Assembly: GCA_035041965.1 (NCBI GenBank)
Contig: JAPYMA010003062.1
Coordinates: 43,816 to 107,815, forward strand
Reading direction: 5' to 3'
Length of the DNA: 64,000 bases
Source of the DNA: Anisakis pegreffii
Lineage: Eukaryota > Nematoda > Chromadorea > Rhabditida > Anisakidae
Both the position numbers and the translations under genes were made by a program. This document shows, piece by piece, positions 34,701 through 47,600 of this stretch (positions are counted from its first letter, which is position 1; each line of letters begins with the position of its first letter). The notes beneath the pieces were generated by a model. It saw only the letters and a program-made list of their open reading frames with translations. It was not told where the DNA came from and made no database searches.

Positions 34701-37700
34701 GAAGTCTATCTTTACATTGAATCGAATGAAATCAATCTTTACAAAGACGAATCAAATCACTCTCATGATAAGATCATATTTTACCCAGTATACCAGCAAG
34801 TAATCTCATCTTCAACAGCTGATTGCGAGTTAAACAATAACACCTTTCAAATTACACATTTCCACTGAACAATCCTAGTAATTTAACGATAATTCAAGTC
34901 TAATCATTATCCTTCTAACTACTACGCAATAATGTCGAACGACTTGCATTACTATTGATATTGCTTTGTTTTACTATTATATTCCTACGATACATCTCTT
35001 CTGATCGTGATTCACTTTATTGTTCTTTAATGAAATGTGCTCTTTTATTGCAAACACGTCTTTGAATTGCACATAGCAATTGGGTATATTTGTGCTTCAC
35101 TATTCTGCACAGATATCAGTCATAGCACAAAGCTGCTAGTGCAAATTCACTTCCTTTCATCAGCTCGTATGAAACTTCATCAGAGACGTCTTGTGAATTC
35201 CATCTATGTAAACATTTCATAATGGATTTTGTTTGAATGTATCTGCTTTATCCGTCCATCCATCCATCCGTATCACTGCAATGTCATACTTCACGTTCAC
35301 TTTAGGCAACTAAACTGGTGTGTCAAAATTGTGATCGAAATTGATCAGTTGTGCAAAATTATTGCAGTGAATAATTGTGTGGTTGAATTTCTTTCGGAAT
35401 TCATTGATGTGCGAAATAAGCGGCATTCTCGTATTGACAATGCTTATTGCTCACCTTCGAATGTCGTCAATCATCTTATCACTCACTCATTTAATAATAT
35501 CTGTCCATATATAACGTGCTATCCAGCAATTAAAGTCTAGTTCAATATCATGGTTTATTTAGTTCACTTATGTTTTGAATACGACACATCAGTGGTATTA
35601 ATAAGAATATTCCATTTATAGATTTAATGAATAATATAAACAGACAAACCCACTCATATCTTGGCTCAAGTTTGGCAACATTCATCAACACAGTGGGGGC
35701 AAGTTTTACTGGAAACCGAATGGGACGTAGCATAGTCAAAGATATCATAAATAATTCAGTGAATTCAAATTTGCTTTGCCTAAACTTTAAATTATTCATT
35801 AAACACTTTAATTTAATTTGAAATTCTGATTCTGCGAACTAATCAACAATCATGAATATCCATGAATGGGAATGCTGGATGCCAGCATGACAGGGTCACT
35901 TCGTCTGTATAGTTATCATATCTCAGTGAATACAACTTATTGCTTTTAGTCTGTTGTAGCATTGATACCATCGTAACTTTACAAAATTCATGTGAATGAT
36001 GAGCTCAACGTGCTCGATAGACTTGATCTATTATTCAGTTTTGATCATTCCACCAAAATAGATAACCGAACAGGCGAATACGGTTGATACTAACTTGACT
36101 TTACCTGCTGAGAGGAATGAGAAAAAGTGAGTGAGAAGGAAACAGTAAAATATTGTTTTTACTAGAGAGAAATTATAGGAGTGATTATAGCAAATCTTGA
36201 AAATTATTGCAATGAATAGCATGTTGCAATGAAAAATGGTATGGCTGCTTTAATAGTAATTCAAATTATTACATAATGCAACTACAGGTTTTCATTATGA
36301 AGCAGTCGAATTTCAATAATTTACCCCCTCCATCAAAATCTAAATTTTGTGACCAATGAGCAAGACTGTTCTATGAATATTCAAATTCCACGTTCAACGC
36401 GCCGCTTCGATAAATCAATCTGGAGAAATCTCCACCACCTCAGAACCTCCTAAATTCTTGAACTCCAGGCTTACAATAGTTTTATCTTGGATTCAAAATT
36501 TGTCCGCTAGTTTCAAATGAATTACCCACGTTATCGTTAATTCATGCTCTGCTGCAAAAATGAATCAGTTTTCGAGTAGTTCACTCGAAGCTGTGTCAGT
36601 TGCTGCGTGAGCAGATGTTCTTAGAATTCATCAATCTTCATTAATTCACTTCATATTCACCAGAATCGTGCAAATTTGCTTTCGTCGGACCACCGACATC
36701 ATCACATCATCGGCTTTCAATAACGATAAACAGAGATTTACCAACCCAACAAATCCACTCAAAACATCTCAAAAGCGACGTCATTCACTAAACATCCTAT
36801 CGTCTCTGAATGACGTCGTTTCGAAAAATCATTTCTTGAAGCCTTATCTGTTAAGCTTTATGCTGCTCTGAACGTCAACAGTTTTGTTTATATTACATTT
36901 GATCTCTGCCAAAAAGTAAAGTACTTTATGAAGGCACTGCCCCATTCAAATCCGAACTTATTAATTTACTACGCATATTTCATCTAGTCCGTTGGCAGTT
37001 AGATGCATGCTGAATATCGGAGACCGTGTGTCTTTGTCAACTATTATATAAGATTGGTGGTCACAAAATTTGTTCCTGCGAAAGTTCCCATCCATCTTTG
37101 TCACCGTATAATAGAAGCAATTCCAGCTCGGATGAGTTCATTCTTATAGGAATTCTCAGTTATTATCTCCTATTTATCTGCTGATTCGCTATTTTTCTTG
37201 TTTGGTGCAGTCATTGCTCAAATTTCAATCTTTTCACGACTCCAACCTTATTTCTGTCATCAATTCAATCTCATTTGCAGTTTGGCTTCAACATAGCATC
37301 ATCCATCAGTCATGTCATTTGATATGAATGATCATGTAGTGTGGTGATGATAAAACACAATTTTCTCTTTATTCGATCATAAGTGCGCGTTTGAATTGAT
37401 GTTTTATTAGTGCTATGCAAATATCGTTTCGCTCTATTGAGCGAATATATCAACAAAGGATAGTTGCGCAATGTACTTCCGATGCTATGTCCAAGCAGTT
37501 GTTAAATCGCTTTCATCGCTTCTCTTGAAAGCTCTCTTCTGAGGGATAACAGGCTAACAGTTCAACAATCTTCGAGTCATTTCCGTTTCATAAGGCTCCC
37601 TTCATTCGTTTCCCGTTCCGATTGTTTAAACTTCGGAAACGGTCACGATGAAACACGTTTAGAGAGAAAAATGTCACAGCAACGGAACATGAGTGAGAGA

Positions 37701-40700
37701 CGACCGAGTGAAGAAATGGTTACTAGTTTGAATAGCTATTAGCTTTTACGTTTCAGTGAGGCTTGAATTCAAGAGCTGAGAGGTTCTCAAAATTGCTCAC
37801 ATACAATTTCCATAATAATATAGTATCGAATCACACGCTTCAAATCGACCATATATCAACATCTTTTTTATGTCATCTGCATAAAATGCATTTATATTCT
37901 TTTTATTGGCACGAAATTTATTGTGATGCAAAGAAATTGTGAATGAAATTCAACGGAAACGCAGCATTCAAAAACGAGAAAATTGAAAATATTTATGAGG
38001 AATCGAGAGAAGAAGTCTTTTTATTTCTGCTGCCGTTATTATTCAATTCAGATGCTTTCACGTCCGTTTGCTGAGTAAAATGAATGCGCGGTCGAATGGA
38101 CATTTTGCATTCGATTGAATGAACACAGTGAGGCGATTGAATCGAAGCAATTTAGTGTTTGAATTAAAGCTTTTTTTCTGCAGGGGAATTGCTTGACGAC
38201 GTGGAAAACGCAAAAATAAGCGAGCTTGTCAATTTCGTTCGTATTTGTTCTAATGAAAGTTGACAAGCCTGAAAACTTACGCAAAAGATAAGCTAAAATC
38301 AAATACTGAAAGCCGAAACAACCATCAATCACTCAGAAAGCTTTGTCGTAATTTCTTGTCAAAACTTGTGTTATTACTTGATGGCAGTGAATGAGAAAAA
38401 AAAGAGAGTGTACTCAATAAATGAGGGCAGAGAATCAGAAAAAGCGAAATACTACTTACGAGGAAGCAAGGCGTGCGTGTTCCTTCTTTTTCTCGACACT
38501 ACTAAGAGCTTTTTATAGGTTTACAACAATTTAAGTTTAGCGAAAATTACTCCATTTAGGCTCTCATCAACTCTCAATTTAGAACTCGATCAAGAAACGT
38601 TCACCATTTTCATTCAACAATTCGCCAGTCACTGCCATTTTACTCAAAGCATTTTATTTGACTCTCATGATTGGTCTGACTAAAAATATCATCCGAAGTC
38701 CCGCGGAACCTTCACAACTTCGTAATCGCCTCATCATCATGCAAAAACTCTCATATTACGATGAGAATAACCATTTTTTCATTTCGTCGCCTTCATATTC
38801 AAACAAGTCAGAATTCGCTCATCTTGTAAAATTATTGCCCTCATAATCATCTCAGATATCCATGGTATCCTTACATTTGACTGATCAAAGTCATCGAGCA
38901 TAAGCATTTTTTCAAATCATTTCTGTCAATGAAATCGGAATCAGCTCAAATTAGAATCACCTGATCTTTGCCGATCACAATAAACCCTCAGTGACTAACT
39001 GAAGTTGTATTACTCAAGACAGTGATTCTTCTCAAATTTGACGATTTCTGAATGTATTTCTGAATTTATACGCTGTTAGCTCGACTTCTCGCTTTATCAT
39101 TTTATGCTTTTACCATAAGTTGCGTGGTACTGATGGAGGTGAATCTTCAGCGATCATGATCATATAGAATAAGATTGTATTGCCGTATCTCAGTTAGCAT
39201 AAAGATTATCAAGTGAATGCTTTGAATAAAATAAATTTAATGATCTTCATATCCTTACTTGTGTTGGAATGCCACGACTATAAGATTTAAAAAAATTCAA
39301 TCTGTAAGATTCTAAATTTGTCTCTGTAAGATTCTCAATTTCCCATTCATTCATTTGTTAAAAAAATGTAGAGAGATCTTAAATTCTATCTGATTTTATG
39401 CACTCATTAGAGCGAGCGAAGCGTTTAACTTAATGCATTCGAAGACAATTCAATTGCAATGTGCAATAATCACATGAGGTGTCAACGTCCTTTGTATAAT
39501 AGCACATTAATATGCACATTTGAAATGAAATTTCCTTTGCATTTCTCAGTTTTTTTTTCATTTTCAAAGAATTCCATAAGATACCATAACAGGTTTATTA
39601 ATGAAGTGCTGAAATTCAGTGCACGATCGCACCCATTTGCACCTTCTCGAATCACTTCAGTTGAATCAAGCTGTCCTTTCACAGTCAGTGTTTGGTTCCT
39701 TTCTTTGTCTCACAATCAGCTCATTTACTTTTCACGACTAATAGAATTCCAGCGAGAATGGAACAAAACTCGGCGTCTAGTCATGAATTTTTCATAAATT
39801 CAGCGCAAACCCTCAATGAACTCTTGAATCGAAAAAATTTGAATGTGGAATAGTCATTGAAGTTTGAAATTTTTTCACTAACTCTGTCATCAGACAGACT
39901 GCGTTAATTCAATCACTGAAATTCTTGAGCGATTGAAATTTCAATGTTTTTCTCACACCAGTCTCACATTTTCGATAATGGGAGTGCAATACGGTATTCC
40001 GATTCAATTCAAAACAAATTCATCTATTCCATTTCCCTCATACAAGCTTTCGTCGGCTGGCTTGATTCGTTCAACTTTATCCCATAGCAATAATCATAAT
40101 CTACGGCAGATAATATAAACACATAAAAATTTTACGATCAATGTTATTAAAGCGTTGTTCTCTCACATCAGCAGAACTCCACATTAACTTAATCTGATCT
40201 ACTGCAATCATATATTAAGCCATTTGATCGTGTGAATATGTTAGTGGTTCCTATGAACTTTGCTGTCCGTCAATTTTTGTCTAGATCTCCATCCAGTGAA
40301 CCAGATTAGAGTCCTGAGTTCTAAAAATTTCCAGATGTCAGGATATCTGAAAGCTCAGAAGTTGTTTAGAAGCTGAGACATCTCGGTAATAGATATTTGG
40401 AAGATCAGGTGCTATGATATCCCACATTCAGTGGTCAACTCCCTTTTTTGCTTCAAAACCTTAACTTTCCATGCTAAGAGCTCTGTCTCTTAAAGTTCAA
40501 TACCTTAGATGCTGCGAAATGGTAATTTTTTGCTCCATATTTGCATCGGAGTCGTTGGAATGGCCAAACGGAAGCTATCACTGTCAATTATATTCAAAGT
40601 CTAGAAACTGGATTATTGCATAAGTTCGTGCGCTTTTATTCAAATTGAATGACTAAATCAAACTGAATCATAAATTCAGTATCAATATTATAATTGGTTA

Positions 40701-41296
40701 ATCCTATAACACCGTCGTAGTATTCCCAGCATTTCAACGGAACTCTTTGCAATTAACACGCTTTTAGAACATTGAATCTCTGGTTTATCAGGAAAGGTTA
40801 ACACCAACAGTCAAGGAGAAACCAGCTTCAGTTACTGATCTCCGTTTTGAAGCCTCGTGAGTTGCTTTGCTTACCCAGAACTACTGTCTTCAATCTTCTG
40901 AAACTTCAACGGTTCAATGACCAATCGCTCAATTTCAATTTCTGAACGCGGAAGAAAATTTTCAAATTTACAATTTCACTGCACATTTATGTGCACATGA
41001 CCATTAAACACATGGCGTTTTGATGGTTTTTGATCGCCCATCTATCAAAGTGATTCATTAAGATCGATCGTGTTTGGCTAATTTCTAATCACGCGAACTT
41101 TTTTCGCAATTATCGTTTTTTTCATGGATTCCTTTCGTTTTCTTTTTTTCTTCAACGAAAAAATGCTCATTTTCAGAAAAATGATCATTTTTCATGTTGA
41201 CAATGATGTATGGTGATTCTTTTGTATTGTCGTCACGAGGTTTGTTCTCGTCGCAAACGAGCGACCCATTGAAAGAGTGACAAATGCTCATGAATC
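28791..41296. other. Long non-coding stretch, no supported gene
   Basis: About 12.5 kb of AT-rich sequence. The open frames present lack convincing splice signals or coding-like composition. Part may be upstream regulatory sequence of the RGS gene. Confidence 0.45.
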
Positions 41297-41463
41297 TTTC
41301 AGCATCTGCCGAGCACATTTCATCAAGCACAGTACAACTTCATTTGTTTACACCATCAATTTTTACAACCGATCCAACAGTGTCGCATCGAATTCGTCAA
41401 TTCATTTGAAGCATTCACCTTGCCAAATCAACATCCATTGAGTGCAATCGCCATCAGTCACCT
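41297..41463 (+). promoter_or_regulatory. Candidate leader acceptor and 5' UTR of the upstream RGS transcript
   Basis: TTTCAG at 41297-41302 precedes the ATG at 41464 by 161 nt. It could be a spliced-leader or cis acceptor. Inference from the motif alone. Confidence 0.2.
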
Positions 41464-41606
41464 ATGATCAATCCGGGATCTCGAGTCGTATCCAGTATGA
41501 CCCTTCAAGCTAGCACCGAATCAGCAACGCCTATTCTCATCGAAACCGCAAAACAATCTCCACAAAAACAACAGCTACGCAAGGACAGTGGTCAAGAAAA
41601 GAAAAA
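41464..41606 (+). CDS. Probable first coding exon (RGS gene, distal isoform)
   Basis: The ATG opens MINPGSRVVSSMTLQASTES, followed by a Gln/Lys-rich end (AKQSPQKQQLRKDSGQEKK). The exon ends at AAAAA|GTTAGT with two bases over. Composition is clearly coding-like. The link to the RGS exons 14.6 kb away is inferred; the exon may belong to a separate gene. Confidence 0.5.
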
Positions 41607-44600
41607 GTTAGTTTTGAACTGAGGTTTTTTCAGAGTTCGCCTCCAGACCACTTTTCCAGGACAATTCAGACTGCATAAAACAAATTTACGAACCAGAACA
41701 ATCAAACTTTCAATTTTTTCTCCGATTTCTAAACGACACATTCTTTGAATCTTATCGTAATTTGTTTCCATTCTCCTCAAACGTTTAATCGTTTCAGTTT
41801 TAGAAAGAAATGGCTCCAAATACGTGATGCATTGAAATTGGCTCATTTCAAAATCGCCTTTCCAGAGGCTACGAATATTTTCTCACCAGGTAAATTGCAA
41901 CGAAGTCACTCACGTTCTCTTGTTTTGACCTCATAGAGAGATGTTTTCACCCGGTTGATATTCAGTCTCCTCATGCTCAACTACTCTAATGTGATCACAA
42001 ACCATCTTCACTTGAAATAATTAATCTAATCCCCCTCTCCTGTATCAAACGCAAATAGCAAAAGTACTCAATTGATTCTTCAGTCAGTACCAAAAAATTA
42101 CCCTCAAAACAGATCAAGAACAATAACTGTTAACTATTTATCAGTTTCGAAAATTGTCCGCTTGAATCAATTGAAACTATCTCAGTAGCCATATCCAACT
42201 TCGTATATCTCGTAGTATATTCAGATATTTGTACGATTCAATTTATCATAATTCTTGAGTTCTTTGCGGTAATGTGACTCGAGCACATACGTACTTTTAA
42301 TTCTTACAAACTCATAATACTGCCAAAGATAGGTCCAGTTCATACCGCTAAGTCCATAAATGCCTTGTGCCCAGTCATTTTAGTGTAATTCTCTCCGGAA
42401 AGTCCGATCGATCACTTCAGTCACGCTGTTTCATCTGATCTCTCCACGTGACCAAACGCAAGTGACCGCCTCGAATAAATTTCGTTTACTATCAAACAAA
42501 TTATTTGTCGCTCATCAACTCTCAACAATATTCTTCACATCAGCTCAGCTCATCTTAAACACGTCAACTGAAAAAGACTTAAAGTATCGAAAATAACAGC
42601 CAAATTGTCAAACTTCTTGCACAAAATTGATTAATTGTCAACAGACGGCGTTGGATAATTAATTTCTGCGATGTAAAACCGAATTAAATTACTCGAATAA
42701 TTAATTTTCCATGTCACACAGTCGTTATTTTTGACGAAACATCAAAATGCTTGATTGACATCAGGCGAAAGCTTTCACTCGCAAGTTTTTAAGTCTTCGC
42801 ATTCCAATGCAATTTCCTCTTAATGAAATCTGTCTATCTCCTAGTTATTATGGCTTGAATTTGTTGAATATACGCGAAACTTTCACAGTTTCATTACTCA
42901 GCTCAACGTCAATATTATTGTCCAAAATAGGAATCTTCAATTCATCGGATTACGGGGAACGTGAAACTAAAGCCTTCATTCGTGTAGTTAAAAATTGGAA
43001 TCTCAGGATTTGAAAAATCGACGAATAGCATCTTTTTATAACATTTTTGATCATACTTTGAAGTTTTAATCCTTACATGCAATAAATCTATCGAGTGGAA
43101 CAACCACGTGCAAAATATTCATTAATGAAAAGAGAGTTTCACTTTATTTATTGGATGGAATGAGAGAGAGTGAATGAGAAACAATGAAAAGAGTGCGCTT
43201 TTAGCATCGAACAGGTATGAGAGTAATTAGAGCTGGTCGGAAGAGATTGAGAGTTTCTGTGAACAGTAAACTTTCATAAGAGATTAGTTTGAGCCCTGGT
43301 ATATTCCAAATTAACTTGGTCATCGTTTATTTCATCACCAGTGATCTTATCATATGAGGTGTATCCTCTCTGAGGAATTCTGCTATCTTTCAGCATCCAA
43401 TAATCGTTTTATTTCCCCAATCCAGAATTTCCGCAAAATTTATACTCGTTGGATTTGCAGAATATTTTGACAATCGGAATTATTTATAGTCTTTTGCAAA
43501 ATCTAAAATGCCTCTGATCATATGTTCTACGGTATTCAAAATACTGATGGAAGCTGGTTTAGGTCAGTTGGGTTCGATAATGATCTTTAAATTACTATTT
43601 GATATGTTTATATTGAATGCTTTTGCGAGAATTATCTTGCAATTTTCAGTTGTTTTGCAGAAATAAAAGGCAAATGCAATTAGCCATTTCTGCGAGAGAT
43701 TTTACACGAGAGTGCACACGTTACTAATTGTAAGCACTGAGCACTTAGGTATTTTTCTGATGACACAATTATCGGACGTTAACGAAACAATGACTCGAAA
43801 CAAATTATTACCGTTGAATGCTAACGAATAGACTGCAAGAAGCCGTGAAAATTCAGGGAATGCTGATGGATCTGCTGAAAGTTCAACAGATGCACATGAA
43901 ATAGAACATCCACGGCTCTGAGGGAATGAACACACATCCGTAGTGCGTCGAAATCGCCTTTAAACAAACTCCTCTTGCCAGAAAACGCTCTGTCACATCG
44001 ATGTGAATATTGAACATTTGGAATTTTTGATCGAAATTTTTCGAACGTTAAAAAATTAGCGAAAAAATCAAAGCGGCAGGTGTGCTTACGTTTCGGTAAT
44101 CAGTCAAGCACGATAGAAACACAACTTTAGTGAAAAATTTATGCTTTACATGAGAACATGAAGATTAGTCGTTCGAAATAAGGATCATTTTTCGGTGCTC
44201 TGTAAACGTTGCTTAACGAATTCGGCGAACACATTAGAATTGTTCGAATTTTATTGCGACCTCTCCAACAAATTGTTGATTCTTCAGTGAGCCGTCTTCG
44301 TCAACCCTGAATTGTCAGGTTTATTGACAGTCGTAAATTAAGGTCATAGTTTTGCCTTTGATTTTTCAATTTGTAATTTCTTCTAGAAAAAACCTAATTG
44401 AGTATCACGTTGTTCTAGACGAGATTTTTTTTCGGAAACCTCTCATAGAATATAAATTCCACATCATTTGTAGCAATTAGACACAGAAAAAGTAACTGTA
44501 GACGTTTCGTCGGCGAATTTTTAAGGCAGTCAAACAGGTTCCTTCGTTCCCCTCCCCCCGAGACAGACGAATTCACCTCGAGATCCATCCAATTCATTCG

Positions 44601-47600
44601 TGTTTGCGGAAGCAGTCTTGTATAATAGTTTAACTTTTGTGATTTTCAGTTCACCTTTCATTTCCTGAGAAATTGCTCACTTAATGTTAATAGCGCGCAA
44701 TGAAACCACGCAAGAACGGAAGCTGGAATCACTTTCGCGATTTCCGGAGAAAACTCATTCTGAGAGCAAATTCGAATTCGAAAAAAAACCGAACTTTCCG
44801 CAGTTTTGAATTTATGGCGATTCTCATCGTTCATTGCCCCCTTTGTCGATCAGTCAAATGCCAAAACCTGCATTTTGCCAAATCAGTCAAATGAACCTCA
44901 AATTTCCATCCGAAAGTTTGAACTCTACTTGAAACCCTCATTGATTTGAAAGTCCTCGACAATCTACTTGAACTTGAAAGTCATTAGAAATCATGAAAGT
45001 GCTGCCAGTTGAATTCCTCTCGAATGCTCCTCTCATAGATTATCCAAGCTCTATACTAAAACCAGCCTATCAATTGACTGAATTTAGGCAAATTGAAAAA
45101 ATTGCTTCAAATCGTACCATGAATATCCTTGTGTTCATTCATTTGCTCATACATTCACCCTACTCATCCCCATTATGCACACATACACACATGCAAAGCT
45201 TGCACTTCAACATATAACAAAGAACACAGTGCCAACGCTTTAAAGCGAGCATAAACCGCACAAAATCTGCACCTCTGATCTACATATATCTCATCAATCT
45301 CAGATCTCACCAGCAGCATTTCCTCCCTTATCGCATAGTATCCGTATGCGTAATCATTCATTTCCCTGGATACTCATCAACCGCCGCCTAACAAAATATG
45401 AACGAATTTGAGTGCGTTGCTATTTCGCGTTGAACCAATCACATCCACTATTACTATTTCTATTTATAGCACATACGTTCACAATATGAAAACTAATATT
45501 CAAAAAGATGAATGAATCTATTTATAAAATTCCGAACCTGCTGCAAATCGCTCTTTTCAAAACGAAATTCATATTCTCTTCCTTTATAAATAAAAGCTCT
45601 CACACAATTCACCTCTTGTTCCGATAACAAATCTCTCGTTTGCATAAACTTCTGACAAAAAATTTCTCTTGCTGTCTCTTAAATTTCTATGTAGATGCCA
45701 ACCGGAAGCTAGTATAGTGTTGTGTTATTCTTATGAATTCCTGAATAATCATAAATATGAAACTATTTCACTAAATGAAAAGAAACCAGTCGAATGCATT
45801 CAAGCGGCCCGAGGTGACGGCTGAAGTTATAGCCCGAAGCGCTTGAATTAAGATCAAACGTAGGCTGATGAGTGCTTTGAATAAATTTTATAGCTGGTTC
45901 TAATTATAGCGTCGTTCCTCCTGGCTAACATGATATTAAGTGCAAGTAACCTTATATCTTTCTATCTTTTTATCACAGGCCCACTCATTTCTCATTTATG
46001 AAAAGAAGTGCAATTTTCATAAATGTTTTCCGTTGTGAACACTGATCATCCATAGAAATGCTCTAATATTTGAAATAAAATAGCACGAGTTCGACTATAT
46101 CGCGTGTTCGCGACTATGCAAAATATTGAAATTTTCATATTGCACAAAATATATTTCCATATAATTTCATAGTGTAGTTTTTATATGAAATTTTCCACTG
46201 AATTGGTTTCTATCTGAAGTTTGCTCCTCAGATTGTGGATTCCAATTATCAAAATAATGCTTGATCATAAACTCTACAATATTTCATTACTCAAATAAAC
46301 GAGCGACACATTCTAATAATAGCTCACTTGATAGGGTGTTTACCATTAAACTATCACCTAATTGGTTCAATTCTGACCAAGCAATAGTTCCGTTTCGCTG
46401 TGAATGTGTGAACACATTCTCAGTGATCAGTGATTATTCTGCTAATTTTAAGCATTTTAACCACCGAAAGGATTCACACTCCTTTAAAGGATTCATCGGA
46501 TTCCATATTAAACCTCTTCAAAGCAAACTCGAATTCCGTGTGTCAAACATCATTCATCATAAATATTTATCTGTTCAACGCTCAGAAACGTCGTTGTTTA
46601 TGAATAAATCTTTAAATATATCAGGAAAGAGAGATATACTTCATCGAACAAACTGTGCATAGTTAATGAGGAATACGTTAACTTTTCAACCTATGGATAC
46701 TATCACTTGAAATGCAATTGTCCGCCCTCTCTCTCCACTCTTTACTTCGTTATTCTGCTTGAACTTCTTATACGCCTTCATGGACTGTCCTTAGTAATGA
46801 GCAAAAAACTATTGAATCATGAATTATTTATGAGCTACGGCGAGGGATTCTCTCCTTATCGAGTAAACGCTCTCTGATGCATCGACTATCAGTGAATATT
46901 ATTATGCATTTATTGGTGTAGTATCACCGCTGTCATCTACTGAGAACTGAGAACCCTTTTCAAGAGTTTAAAGAATGCCTGCCTTCTATACATTCATAAT
47001 ACTCAATCATCATTATGCATTCTTGAAGCATTGTGCATTGTCACCTCGAGATGTCTCTCATGTTAAGCATTTCGATCAGCTTTTTTTGACAGATGGGAGG
47101 AGGGGGTGGACACTCACACTTTCAAGCCGAATGTCCTCAGGTTGGGCAGTTAGCATATTCCTCATTAACTATGCATTGTTTTCTTTCATCTCTGATGTAT
47201 TAATAGATTTATTCACGCCAAACGATACTTTGGATAGTTAACGTGATAAATACATGAAGTCTGATGCATCAACTATCAATGAACATTATTATGCATTCAT
47301 TGATACAATATGATCTGCTTAGAACATCCATCACTTACATTGTTAATGTTAATAGAATTGATGATAGATCATGAATGCTTGAAAATGGAGAATTTTCACT
47401 TGTCAAATGCATTCTCGGTGGCATTTCACACAGGCGATTTCGTTTCGAAAGTTTTTTTTCGAGCTCTTCTGAATTTTCCACTTGGATGGCTTTGCAAATT
47501 TGAAATTCAAACAATCTCACCTCTTCAAAGGATTCAAACGCCTATTTCTGAATGTCAGTGTTTATTGAACATTAAGTAAAAGATAAGAATAAGAAACTTT

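Noticed and set aside
37541..37562. GAGGGATAACAGGCTAACAG resembles the conserved GGATAACAGGCT of large-subunit rRNA, so a mitochondrial or rRNA fragment was considered.
   Set aside because: The match is limited to about 14-15 bases; the flanks do not continue the rRNA sequence or its helices. Chance match.
41085..41323. Minus-strand open frame with a Lys/Glu-rich end just upstream of the RGS first exon.
   Set aside because: Its charged end reflects A/T-rich runs, and no splice or start context supports it; the plus strand reads as a likely 5' UTR.
46325..46380. A tRNA-like TTGGTTCAATTCTGACC segment.
   Set aside because: It lacks an intact A box and a cloverleaf; stems do not pair.
46261..46662. 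133-codon open frame on the plus strand.
   Set aside because: AT-rich composition, no ATG at the start, no splice signals and no recognisable motif.
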